This document shows, piece by piece, positions 33,274-41,298 of a stretch of DNA of 64,000 nucleotides. The translations under genes were made by a program, and so were the position numbers. Positions within the stretch are counted from its first letter, which is position 1; every line of letters begins with the position of its first letter. The stretch lies in contig OZ243953.1 in NCBI GenBank assembly GCA_965214475.1, positions 62,001-126,000 of the forward strand. The letters are read 5' to 3'. The stretch comes from SIRX01 sp965214475. Lineage in GTDB: Bacteria; Actinomycetota; Rubrobacteria; Rubrobacterales; Rubrobacteraceae. The notes under the pieces are model-generated. The model saw only the letters and a list, made by a program, of their open reading frames with translations, was not told where the DNA came from and made no database searches.

Positions 33274-33783
33274 ATGGCGACTGCAAGAAGTGGCGAAGGT
33301 ATTCTCGCCGAGGACATGGCCGAGAAGCGCGAAGAAATCATCGAACTGCTCAAGACCGCGTACTTCATGGAACTCGAAACGGTCATGAGCTACGTTACCA
33401 ACTCTACCAACCCGGATGGTGTCCGCGCCCAGGAGATAAAGGAGGCTCTGGAAGAGGACATTCAGGAAGAGTTGATGCACGCCCAGCAGTTCGCCGCCCG
33501 CATCAAAGAGCTCTATGGGGTCGTTCCCGGCTCGATGGATTTCAAAGCGGAGCAGACCTATCTGCAGCCGCCGGATAATCAGGTAGACGTTGTCGAAGTT
33601 ATAAAAGGCGTCATCGAGGCCGAGACCGGGGCGGTAGAGCACTACCAGAAGCTTATCGAGGCTACCGAGGATGCGGACCACGTAACACAGGACATGGTTA
33701 TCGCCATCTTGCACGATGAGCAAGGCCATCGGCGGCTCTTTGAGGGTTTCTTGAAGGAGTACGAGGCTGAAGGCCTGGCCTAA
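33274..33783 (+). CDS. Ferritin-like diiron protein (bacterioferritin/Dps-type)
   Basis: 169 residues, four-helix bundle. Two E-x-x-H motifs (EELMHAQQFA near 67 and DEQGHRRLFEGFL near 148) and further glutamates (ELETVMSY; EAETGAVEHYQKLIE) can form a diiron site. The family stores iron or scavenges peroxide. It is not clearly bacterioferritin: I see no obvious haem-binding Met at the dimer site. ATG 33274 has a near-perfect GAGGAGGT upstream, suggesting high expression. It stands alone between two terminators. Confidence 0.88.
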   Translation: MATARSGEGILAEDMAEKREEIIELLKTAYFMELETVMSYVTNSTNPDGVRAQEIKEALEEDIQEELMHAQQFAARIKELYGVVPGSMDFKAEQTYLQPPDNQVDVVEVIKGVIEAETGAVEHYQKLIEATEDADHVTQDMVIAILHDEQGHRRLFEGFLKEYEAEGLA

Positions 33784-33811
33784 CCAGCGGCTTAAAATTT
33801 TGCGGCAACGG

Positions 33812-33841
33812 AGCCCGGTCTTTGTGGCCGGGCTTTTTCTG
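33812..33841 (+). terminator. Rho-independent terminator of the ferritin-like gene
   Basis: AGCCCGG and CCGGGCT form a 7-bp G+C-rich stem with a 9-nt loop, followed by a T-rich tract with a single C (TTTTCTG). Confidence 0.85.
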
Positions 33842-33953
33842 TTTTAAGACATTGGTTGAGGTATAATCCGGCTCGTAACACGATGAGCGAGATCTACTCA
33901 ATCCACATCCGGATGTTGCCCGTTATTATCTTCGCTGGGCTGGGTCTATAGTC

Positions 33954-35276
33954 GTGGGAGAGCCTCTTTTATCCTGGGTTAGCCTCCTTGCGGCGCTCTT
34001 TCTGGTGATCCTAAACGGGTTTTTCGTGGCGGCTGAGTTCGCGTTGGTGCGGGTTCGGGACACGCGTATTCAGCAGCTCGAAGACGAGGGCAACGCGCGG
34101 GCTTCGGTGGTCCGGGCTACTCTACGGGATCTCGACTCCTATCTGTCCGTATGTCAGGTTGGGATCACGGTAGCTTCGCTGGCGTTGGGTTGGGTTGGGG
34201 AGCCGGCTATTTCGCACCTGATCGAACCGGTTTTGGAGGGTGTCGGTATTACGAACGAACGCGCTGTGGGCATCATCTCCGTGATCCTGGGGTTCGCCGT
34301 TATTACCTACGCGCACCTGGTATTCGGGGAGCAGGCGCCCAAATATTTTTCCATCCAGCGGGCGGAGGAGACTTCGCTCTGGATCAGCCGTCCCTTGAAA
34401 ATATTTATGTTCCTTTTCCGACCGCTAGTCTGGTTGGTTAATACCTCGACGAACTTCGTTCTCAAGCCCTGGGGCATCCGGCTTGGGGAGAAGATGGAAG
34501 CCCACTCCGAGGAAGAGTTGAGGCTCATGATCACCTCTTCGACCGCATCCGGAGAGCTCGACCCCGAAGAGCGCGACTATCTCTACAACGTCTTCGACTT
34601 CGCGGATACGGTGGCCCGGGAGATCATGGTCCCAAGGCCCGACATCGAGGCTTTGTCTCATGATACGCCCCTGGAAGAACTGGCCGAAGCGGCGGCCTTC
34701 GGACGTTACACGCGCTATCCGGTCTACGAGGGAGACTTGGACCGCGTCCTCGGCTCCGTACACGTCAAGGACTTGTTCCGCGCCGCCGGTGAGCAGCCGG
34801 AGAACTTCGACATTCATCCTCTGGTCCGGGAATGCCTCGTCGTCCCGGAGAACAAACCGATAGAGCAACTCCTCAAAGAGTTCCAGAAGCGCAAGCTCCA
34901 GATGGCGATAGTCATAGACGAGTGGGGCAGCGTAGAAGGTCTCATAACCATTGAAGACGTACTCGAAGAGTTGGTTGGGGAGATACAGGACGAGTTCGAC
35001 CGGGACGAAGCCGCCATCGAGGAACTTGGAGAAAATCTTTACGCCATAGACGGCCGCATCCCCATCGAAGAGGTGAACGAGCGCTTCGACCTGGACCTGA
35101 AAGACGAGGATTTCGACACCATCGGAGGCTACATCCTCGGCTCCCTGGGCCGCGCCCCCGAGACCGGCGATACCGTCGAAGCGCAGAACGCCTCGCTCAC
35201 CGTCAAATCCGTTGACGGGTCCCGGGTGGCCATGCTCACACTTCATCACCAGCAGGATGGAGACGGTGAATACTGA
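33954..35276 (+). CDS. Hemolysin-family CNNM/CorC protein (DUF21-CBS-CBS-CorC)
   Basis: 440 residues: four hydrophobic segments of the CNNM (DUF21) domain in residues 1-190 (GFFVAAEFALVRVRDTRI, SLALGWVGEPAI, VITYAHLVFGEQAPK), a CBS pair in about 205-330 (EIMVPRPDIEALS; VIDEWGSVEGLITIEDVLEELVGEIQDE), and the C-terminal CorC/HlyC transporter-associated domain. CNNM/CorC proteins export Mg ions or balance Na/Mg; haemolysis is a historical name. GTG start at 33954. Its last codons overlap the start of the next, frameshifted gene by 11 nt. Confidence 0.92.
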   Translation: MGEPLLSWVSLLAALFLVILNGFFVAAEFALVRVRDTRIQQLEDEGNARASVVRATLRDLDSYLSVCQVGITVASLALGWVGEPAISHLIEPVLEGVGITNERAVGIISVILGFAVITYAHLVFGEQAPKYFSIQRAEETSLWISRPLKIFMFLFRPLVWLVNTSTNFVLKPWGIRLGEKMEAHSEEELRLMITSSTASGELDPEERDYLYNVFDFADTVAREIMVPRPDIEALSHDTPLEELAEAAAFGRYTRYPVYEGDLDRVLGSVHVKDLFRAAGEQPENFDIHPLVRECLVVPENKPIEQLLKEFQKRKLQMAIVIDEWGSVEGLITIEDVLEELVGEIQDEFDRDEAAIEELGENLYAIDGRIPIEEVNERFDLDLKDEDFDTIGGYILGSLGRAPETGDTVEAQNASLTVKSVDGSRVAMLTLHHQQDGDGEY

Positions 35277-35621
35277 GTACGAACAGAGTCGCGAAGATTA
35301 TGGGCAAACGCTACTGAGCGAGCTCCGGAAAATGTTGCTCGGTTCGAAAACCAGGCCCGACGTGAGCTCGACAAGCCCCGGGTACGGGTAGAAGACGTCC
35401 GGATCGATACCTTCGAGGAGGAACGCCACGTTGTGATTCTGTTTCGGGACTTGGATCGTCCGGAGTGCCTTTTCGGATTCACCTGGGGTCCTGTGGGAAT
35501 TATCGAAGACGATGAGTATTTTGAAGCGGTTGTCTGCTGGGCTAACTTCGACGAGATGCTATACGCTGCTGGTCACGGTTTGCCAAAAGAGTGCTCTCCC
35601 GAAGGAATCAACTGGATCTGA
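35266..35621 (+). pseudogene. Small conserved-looking gene split by a -1 frameshift
   Basis: GTG 35266 with GGAG six bases upstream opens a frame (NTEYEQSREDYGQTLLSELR) that stops at TAG 35389-35391. The -1 frame is open from 35277 and reads on through RRELDKPRVRVEDV, FEEERHVVILFRDLDRP and AVVCWANFDEMLYAAGHGLP to TGA 35621, with no normal start codon before GTG 35433. The two halves look like one protein of about 118 residues. A missing base between about 35325 and 35389, perhaps in an AAAA run, would explain it. It may be a young pseudogene or a sequencing undercall; no canonical slippery site is visible. The family is not recognised. Confidence 0.55.
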
Positions 35622-35699
35622 GCCCGACTAATTTAGCAACTCTACATCCTCCCTGCTACCATTGTACGGGTTTCTGCAGAGTCCCGAGTTAGAGAGCAG

Positions 35700-36533
35700 A
35701 TGAGATTGAACACAGAGCGTAAGGAGAATCTCGACTTCTTGACGACCGGCGCGATGGCCGGTATCTGGGAGTGGGTGCAGCAGAAGATACCGGCGGCTGT
35801 CGAAGTATTCGACGCGCACGCCCACATCGGGGTCGATGTGGATGGGCGAACGATGACCGCCGATGGCATGAGAGAAAGGATGCTCCAGGCCGGGGTCTCT
35901 CGTAGCATCGTCTTCCCGCTAAACGACCCTAACGCTCGGGATGATTTCTCCGGCCCGAACGATGCGCTCTGGAGCGCCTACGAAGAGTATCCGGATCTCT
36001 TCGTGCCGTTCTTCCGTTTGAACCCGCATCGTGACTACGAGAAAGAGTTCGGGCGGTGTATCGACCGCGGTTTTAGAGGTCTGAAGCTGCACCCGGTCTC
36101 CCAGCAGTTCGAGCTCGATGACCCGAAGGTTGTGCGGCTGCTCGGAATGGCGGCGGAGGCGGATCTGCCGGTACTGATCCACGCCGGGTTCGCTATGCAG
36201 CGCATCGTTGAACCTCTGCTTCCTACAGTAGAAGCGCACCCGGAACTACGCCTGATCCTGGGCCACGCGGCGATGATCGAAGTGCTCGAAGCGACCCGGG
36301 CTTTCGCGGATCATCCGAACGTCCTTTTCGAGACCTCCGTAGTTGGGCTCAGGGACCTTTACTTACTCTTCAGGAACCTCGATTCGTCCCGCATCTGCTT
36401 CGGTTCGGACATCCCATACGGTGACCTGCCGTCCACACTCTACGCGGCCCTCGCCGCAGCCGATGCGGCCGGGGTGGAGGAAGAGGAACTGCCCGGCATC
36501 CTCTCCGGCAACATCCGGCGGTGGTTCCCGTGA
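35700..36533 (+). CDS. Amidohydrolase-family metal-dependent hydrolase
   Basis: 277 residues, TIM barrel of the amidohydrolase-2 group. Metal ligands appear in order: FDAHAHIG (HxH near 40), GLKLHPVSQQF, LPVLIHAGFA (H), LILGHAAM (H), and FGSDIPYGD (D). Typical reactions are decarboxylation or hydrolysis of small organic acids. The substrate is unknown. Its TGA overlaps the GTG of the next small gene (GTGA), so the two are coupled. No strong ribosome binding site at ATG 35700. Confidence 0.87.
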   Translation: MRLNTERKENLDFLTTGAMAGIWEWVQQKIPAAVEVFDAHAHIGVDVDGRTMTADGMRERMLQAGVSRSIVFPLNDPNARDDFSGPNDALWSAYEEYPDLFVPFFRLNPHRDYEKEFGRCIDRGFRGLKLHPVSQQFELDDPKVVRLLGMAAEADLPVLIHAGFAMQRIVEPLLPTVEAHPELRLILGHAAMIEVLEATRAFADHPNVLFETSVVGLRDLYLLFRNLDSSRICFGSDIPYGDLPSTLYAALAAADAAGVEEEELPGILSGNIRRWFP

Positions 36534-36844
36534 CGGAAGCTGAGAAGCAGTCCGCCGCGCTCCGTGCAGGACACCTGCTGCAGATAGGGACCTACGTGAC
36601 GATGGCGATCCTCTCCATGTGGCAGGCGAACCCCCGCGCCCGGATAGTTATGGGCATGGCCCAGGCCAGTGTCCGGGGCAAAAGCCCGGATGGCAACGAC
36701 GAGGAACTGCTGGAACAATTGCGAGCCCTGATCTCCGAGGCGATAGACTACTATGAGCAGAACGAATTTCCGGCCGCGATGGCCCGGATGCGCGTCGCCC
36801 ACGACCTGACTGGCCTGCAGGTAATCCGAATTTCCGGAGAGTAG
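36530..36844 (+). CDS. Small helical protein coupled to the amidohydrolase
   Basis: 104 residues from GTG 36530, overlapping the amidohydrolase stop by 4 nt. Mostly helical, with two Met-rich stretches (TYVTMAILSMWQANPRARIVMGM and FPAAMARMRVAHDLTG). I do not recognise the family. Tight coupling suggests it works with the amidohydrolase or is co-regulated with the asparaginase that follows 46 nt downstream. Confidence 0.7.
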   Translation: MTEAEKQSAALRAGHLLQIGTYVTMAILSMWQANPRARIVMGMAQASVRGKSPDGNDEELLEQLRALISEAIDYYEQNEFPAAMARMRVAHDLTGLQVIRISGE

Positions 36845-36890
36845 CTTTCTGCGGAAAGACCTCGCGGATACGTTACCCAAAGATGTACCC

Positions 36891-37841
36891 TTGGTCGCAA
36901 CGCGGCGTGGTCCCCTGATAGAGAGTATTCACCGGGGTCGCGTCGCCATCTGCGACCCCGATGGAACAATCCTTGAAGCGTCCGGCGATTCGGAAGGCTA
37001 CGTATACGTAAGGTCCTCGGTCAAACCTTTCCAAGCACTTCCTCTACTCCTCTCCGGTGCGGCCGAGGCTTTCGGACTCACTGACGAAGAGGTGGCGGTC
37101 GTTTGCGCCTCCCACAGCGGCGAAGAGCGGCATCTCTCATTGGTTCGTTCCATCTTGAATAAGGCTGGCCTCTCCGAGGAGGACTTGCAGAGCGGCGCGC
37201 ACCCACCATTCTACAAACCGGCCGCCGCACGGCTAGCCCGGAGTGGTGGGTTCCCTTCACCTATCCACGGCAACTGCTCCGGCAAGCACGCCGGGATGCT
37301 AGCTTTGTGCGTGTACGAAGGTTGGAGCCCGAAAGACTACAGGAAGCCGGAACATCCGGCACAGCGCCAAATATTGGAAGTTGTGTCAGAGGTCTGCGGC
37401 CCGAGCGTGGACGATATACTACTTGGCGGCGACGGCTGTGGAGTACCGTCCTTCGCAATGCCACTCCGCAGCCTGGCTACCGGCTTTGCCCGCTTGGCTA
37501 AAGGCGAGAAGCTACCTGCCGATCTTGCAGAGGCCTGCGGGCGCATTCGGCGTTGCATGCGGGAAAACCCTCACCTGGTATCCGGAACGGGCCGTTTCGA
37601 TACGAGCCTCATGGAAAGTACGGATCTCCTCGTAAAAGGCGGCGCTGAAGGGGTGTTTGCTTGCGGCAGCCCGGAAGGCTGGGGTATAGCGCTCAAGGTT
37701 ACGGACGGCGCTTCCCGGGCCGTTAGGCCGGCTGTACTATCTATGCTCCACCGCCGAGGAGTGTCACTATCCGAAAAGATAGAGTCCAAACTACTCGACC
37801 TGCACGGCGAGGTAGTGGGCGAGGTGTTTCCCCTCGCATGA
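36891..37841 (+). CDS. Asparaginase (thermolabile L-asparaginase II family, COG4448)
   Basis: 316 residues from TTG 36891. RGPLIESIHRGRVAICDPDG, YVRSSVKPFQALPLL (nucleophile region SSVKP), CASHSGEERH and HGNCSGKHAGMLALC are diagnostic of the AnsA-like family in PF06089, which hydrolyses L-asparagine to aspartate and ammonia and is unrelated to E. coli AnsA/AnsB. TTG has no ribosome binding site. In-frame codons upstream from CTG 36849 (LRKDLADTLPKDVPLV) look coding and a GGAGAG precedes that CTG, so the true N-terminus may be 14 residues longer. Confidence 0.9.
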   Translation: MVATRRGPLIESIHRGRVAICDPDGTILEASGDSEGYVYVRSSVKPFQALPLLLSGAAEAFGLTDEEVAVVCASHSGEERHLSLVRSILNKAGLSEEDLQSGAHPPFYKPAAARLARSGGFPSPIHGNCSGKHAGMLALCVYEGWSPKDYRKPEHPAQRQILEVVSEVCGPSVDDILLGGDGCGVPSFAMPLRSLATGFARLAKGEKLPADLAEACGRIRRCMRENPHLVSGTGRFDTSLMESTDLLVKGGAEGVFACGSPEGWGIALKVTDGASRAVRPAVLSMLHRRGVSLSEKIESKLLDLHGEVVGEVFPLA

Positions 37842-37960
37842 ACGGAGGCTGAGGATCCTACGCGGCCGAGTGTGCTTTCTTCTTACAGCGGCGTTCTGTG
37901 TGACACCTGCCATTGCGCCGTTGTGAATAGCGAACTTCGTTCACGGGGCTTTCGATCCTC

Positions 37961-38287
37961 TCAGCCCAACTCCTCATTTATAGCTTCGAGAAGCTCTTTG
38001 AGGTTGCGTGGGTTCTGGCCGAGGTCTCCCTTGCCAACGCGGGAGGCGCTGTCGAAGTGCGCCTCCGAGCCACTGGCCCGCTCCACAATATGGACCGTAA
38101 CATCGTCTGTAAACCGTAGGAGGCCAGTCTGTCGGGTAGCGTTTAGTTCTCCGTTAGTACTGCTCTCCAGCGTCCAGCGCGGTAGCTTCTCGATGGTTCT
38201 TTCGACGGCCGATGTCAGCTCCCCGGGGTTTGCTGAATAGGCGCGACGCGTGCGGGCGGAGTTTGGGGTTGGGCGCTCGAATTTCAT
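37961..38287 (-). CDS. DUF1499 family protein
   Basis: 108 residues. VERTIEKLPRWTLESSTNGELNATRQTG, LLRFTDDVTVHIV and the C-terminal SRVGKGDLGQNPRNLKELLEAI match DUF1499 (PF07386), a small family of unknown function found in bacteria and plants. The ATG at 38287 overlaps, on the opposite strand, the ATG 38286 of the aat frame. TACAAT lies 7 nt upstream, so a leaderless transcript is plausible. Confidence 0.85.
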   Translation of the reverse strand: MKFERPTPNSARTRRAYSANPGELTSAVERTIEKLPRWTLESSTNGELNATRQTGLLRFTDDVTVHIVERASGSEAHFDSASRVGKGDLGQNPRNLKELLEAINEELG

Positions 38288-38894
38288 GATGTCTATTGTA
38301 GAACGCTTTATTATTGAAACCGTGAGACTATCTACGGAAATTTTAGAAGCATGTTACAGATCCGGAGCCTTCCCGATGGCTGACGGAGAAGGGCGGATCG
38401 AACTCTATCGCTCAGATCCCCGGGCTGTGCTGGAGCTAGACTCCTTGCACGTCTCAAAGTCTTTGGCCCGTGTCATCCGACAGGGAAAGTACGATATCTT
38501 CCTAAACCGGGACTTCGAAGCCGTGATCCAGGCGTGCGCCAACCGAGAGGAAACCTGGATCAACTCAGAGATACACAGAGCCTTTGTTCAGCTCCACGAA
38601 GAAGGCAAAGCCCACAGCATAGAAGCGTACAAGGAAGACGAGCTCGTCGGCGGACTCTACGGTATAGCGCTCGGTGGCGCGTTCATGGGAGAATCCATGT
38701 TTGCCCGGATGCCGGATGCCTCGAAAGTCTGCCTCTTCTACCTCGTAGAGCGCCTCAAAGAGCTTGGATACGTGTTGCTCGACTGCCAGATACAGAACGA
38801 CCATCTGGCCCGGCTCGGGGCTGTAGAGATCCCCGACGGAGAATACCTCCGTCGTCTGGACAAAGCCCTGAAGCTAGATCTTAGTTTCGTGTGA
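38286..38894 (+). CDS. aat: Leucyl/phenylalanyl-tRNA--protein transferase
   Basis: 202 residues from ATG 38286; GTG 38322 (190 residues) gives the more usual N-terminus RLSTEILEACYRSGAFPMAD and may be the real start. Aat motifs: YRSGAFPMADGEGRIELYRSDPRAVLELD, TWINSEIHRAFVQLHEEGKAHSIEAYKEDELVGGLYGIALGGAFMGESMF (described as spanning about 98-150), and LDCQIQNDHLARLGAVEIP. It adds Leu or Phe from tRNA to N-terminal Lys/Arg of proteins, marking them for ClpAP-type degradation. It is normally proteobacterial, and is unexpected but not unknown in actinobacteria. Confidence 0.92.
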   Translation: MMSIVERFIIETVRLSTEILEACYRSGAFPMADGEGRIELYRSDPRAVLELDSLHVSKSLARVIRQGKYDIFLNRDFEAVIQACANREETWINSEIHRAFVQLHEEGKAHSIEAYKEDELVGGLYGIALGGAFMGESMFARMPDASKVCLFYLVERLKELGYVLLDCQIQNDHLARLGAVEIPDGEYLRRLDKALKLDLSFV

Positions 38895-38949
38895 TCCTAT
38901 ATATGGGCGTGCTGATTTTTGCTCCATCGGGGCGTGGTAAGCTTGGTTT

Positions 38950-39834
38950 ATGGACAATAAATTTATTAACGTAGAGTGGCTGCCCGAACTCGAACGACCT
39001 ATTCTCATCGCCGGCTTTACGGGTTGGAACGATGCGGCGGAGGCGGCGAGCACTTCGATCAGCACCCTGGACAGTTCTTGGGAGGCTAGCAAGTTCGGCA
39101 GCTTCGACGCCGAAGAGTTCTATGACTTCCAGTCGACGCGGCCGGAGATCAAACTGGTAGAAGGCGTGACACGCGAGATAGAGTGGCCCGAGAATACACT
39201 GAGCGCTACAGCTCGCAGTCTGGAAGCCACAAACCGCCGCGGTGTCGTGCTGCTCTCCGGTCCAGAGCCAAACTTCCGCTGGCGCTCGTTCTGTGGATCA
39301 GTGGTGGAGCTTGCCAAAGAGTTGAATGTGGAACTGGTGGTGACGCTGGGAGCCTTGCTGGCCGATGTTCCGCATTCGCGGCCGGTAACGGTCTCGGCTA
39401 ACTCTCAGGACCCGGCCCTGATCGAGAACCTCGGACTCTCAGCCTCTCGCTACGAAGGACCGACCGGGATCACCGGCATTCTTCATCGCGCCTGCGCGGA
39501 CGCGAATATCCCGTCGGTAAGTTTCTGGGCGCCGGTGCCGCACTATTTGCCGGCGGTCCCGTCTGCGCCGGCGACGCTAGGGTTGTTGGAAGGGCTTTCG
39601 AATTTACTCGACGCAAAGATTGATACCGAGCACCTCGAAGAGACCGCCACAGACTACCAGGAACAGGTCTCGGCGGCTGTTTCTCAGGACTCGGACCTTA
39701 ACTCTTACGTTCAGATGCTCGAAGAGCGCTACGATGTCCAGGCGGCGGAAGGAACGCGGGACTTGCCTTCCGGAGACGAACTTGCACAGGAATTGGAGAA
39801 CTTCTTGAGAGATCAGCGCCGCGAAGGAGAGTAG
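38950..39834 (+). CDS. PAC2 family protein
   Basis: 294 residues. PILIAGFTGWNDAAEAASTSI, VVLLSGPEPNFRWRSF, LVVTLGALLADVPHSRPV and YEGPTGITGILHRAC match PAC2, the proteasome-assembly-chaperone superfamily common in actinobacteria and archaea. The C-terminal 80 residues are acidic and helical. The actinobacterial members are proposed to relate to proteasome assembly or to be ATP-grasp-partner proteins; none of this is shown here, and no proteasome gene is in the window. ATG at 38950 has a weak upstream site. Confidence 0.87.
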   Translation: MDNKFINVEWLPELERPILIAGFTGWNDAAEAASTSISTLDSSWEASKFGSFDAEEFYDFQSTRPEIKLVEGVTREIEWPENTLSATARSLEATNRRGVVLLSGPEPNFRWRSFCGSVVELAKELNVELVVTLGALLADVPHSRPVTVSANSQDPALIENLGLSASRYEGPTGITGILHRACADANIPSVSFWAPVPHYLPAVPSAPATLGLLEGLSNLLDAKIDTEHLEETATDYQEQVSAAVSQDSDLNSYVQMLEERYDVQAAEGTRDLPSGDELAQELENFLRDQRREGE

Positions 39835-39840
39835 TATCGC

Positions 39841-40416
39841 TCAGTAGATGAGTGCCAGCAGAAAAACGCCGACGCTTATAATGCCCAGGATCAACTGTGC
39901 AATAGAAGAGAATAAGTAGCCTACCAGAACGCCGCCCGCGGCCCGCGAAGCCCGCTGCCAGTCGCCTCGCTGTGAACCTGTGCCTTCCTCGCCCTCTCCG
40001 TTCGGCGGAGAGGATGGCTGTCTTTGACGTCGGAGATACTCACCCAGAAAGACGCCGCCGATAGTTCCCAGGATAAGCCCGAAGAACGCCCCGACCCCGA
40101 AAAACAGCAGGCCGGCCACCGTACCGACAAGACCTCCGATGGCGCCGCCCAGGGTTCCGGCCCAGCTTGCCCCAAACCTCCGAGCGCCGTAGGAGGTGGC
40201 GATGTAGTCGGCGGCGATGGCGAGCACCGCGAAGAGGCCTAGCAAAGCTACCATCCAGCCGCCGATTTCCTCGAATCCACCCAGGTAGGCGTAGACCAGG
40301 GCGGAGAGAAAGATGAGCGGCACTCCCGGCAGGCCGGGGACAACGGCTCCCACTAATCCGAGCAACATGGCGGCGAGCGCTATCCAGAGCGGAAGGTTGT
40401 TTAGCGCCTCGGACAT
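39841..40416 (-). CDS. DUF456 family membrane protein
   Basis: 191 residues, about five hydrophobic segments, with glycine-rich helices (GTLGGAIGGLVGTVAGLLFFGVGAFFGLI, about 82-111) and VPGLPGVPLIFLSALVYA near the start. This matches DUF456, a conserved membrane family with no known function. A short hydrophilic loop (RRQRQPSSPPNGEGEE) interrupts it before the last helix. It is convergent with the PAC2 gene (6 nt apart) and one base downstream of larE. Confidence 0.87.
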   Translation of the reverse strand: MSEALNNLPLWIALAAMLLGLVGAVVPGLPGVPLIFLSALVYAYLGGFEEIGGWMVALLGLFAVLAIAADYIATSYGARRFGASWAGTLGGAIGGLVGTVAGLLFFGVGAFFGLILGTIGGVFLGEYLRRQRQPSSPPNGEGEEGTGSQRGDWQRASRAAGGVLVGYLFSSIAQLILGIISVGVFLLALIY

Positions 40417-40417
40417 C

Positions 40418-41257
40418 CTACGAAATTACCGGTAGAGTCTTTTTGCCGGGCTTCCCGAGTGCGGCGTTCAGGCTGCCGGACTTGTATCCGGCGAGGTCCA
40501 GGGCGACGTACAAAAACCCGGCGTCTTTCAGCTCGGTGGAAATCTCCTCCCGCTCCTCGAAGGCCTGCTCCATCTCCTCAGGCCCGACTTCTAGGCGTGC
40601 GATCTCGCCGTGGTGTCGGACTCGCGTCTGCCGGAAGCCCCGGGAGCGCAGGAACTCTTCGGCCCGCGCCACCTGGGCGAGTTTTTCTGGTGTGATCTCT
40701 TGTCCATATGGGAATCGACTGGACAGGCACGCCAGCGCCGGCTTGTCCCAACTCGGTAGGCCAAGATGTTTTGCCAACTCTCGCACCTCGGCCTTGCCAA
40801 CACCGGCCAGCGAGAGGGGAGACACTACGCCCAACTCCTTAGCCGCTTTTCTACCGGGACGATAGTCCCCTTCATCATCGGCGTTCGCACCGTCTACGAC
40901 GCAACCAAAGCCCCGCTCCCGGCCCAAAATTTCCAGGTCCGAGTAGAGTGTACTCTTGCAGAAGTAGCATCGGTTTGTGGGGTTCGAAGAATAATTAGGG
41001 TTGTCCAATTCCCTAGTGTTTACAACGAGGTGCTCGACGCCTATAGAGTCGGCGAAGCCACTGGCTAAATCCAATTCCGAAGGCAGGTAAGTTTCGTTGT
41101 TGGAGGTAACGGCGAGAACCTTCTCTTTCGGTAGGGCTCGCGCCGCTATTGCCAGCGCCAGAGAAGAGTCTACGCCACCGGAGAATGCCACCAGGGCGCT
41201 GCCGTAGGGGACGATCATGGCTTCGAGTTCTACGAGGCGTCGTTCGGTATGGCTCAT
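40418..41257 (-). CDS. larE: ATP-dependent sacrificial sulfur transferase LarE
   Basis: 279 residues from ATG 41257, chosen for AGAGGAG upstream; an open frame continues to 41293. PP-loop ALVAFSGGVDSSLALAIA, then NRCYFCKSTLYSDL, DGANADDEGDYRPG and KPALACLSSRFPYG are LarE signatures. LarE adenylates and sulfurates the pyridinium carboxylic acid precursor of the nickel-pincer cofactor of lactate racemase. The three cysteines (CYFC and ALAC) fit either the sacrificial Cys or a cluster-bound type. No larA, larB or larC is in the window, so its role may differ. Confidence 0.88.
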   Translation of the reverse strand: MSHTERRLVELEAMIVPYGSALVAFSGGVDSSLALAIAARALPKEKVLAVTSNNETYLPSELDLASGFADSIGVEHLVVNTRELDNPNYSSNPTNRCYFCKSTLYSDLEILGRERGFGCVVDGANADDEGDYRPGRKAAKELGVVSPLSLAGVGKAEVRELAKHLGLPSWDKPALACLSSRFPYGQEITPEKLAQVARAEEFLRSRGFRQTRVRHHGEIARLEVGPEEMEQAFEEREEISTELKDAGFLYVALDLAGYKSGSLNAALGKPGKKTLPVIS

Positions 41258-41298
41258 ACGATCTCCTCTCTTTGCTTCTCTTGCTGTAGCCATCTAAC

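Noticed and set aside
35277..35391. Programmed -1 frameshift as the explanation for the split gene at 35266-35621
   Set aside because: No canonical slippery heptamer in the overlap of the two frames and no obvious downstream stimulator; a base loss is simpler.
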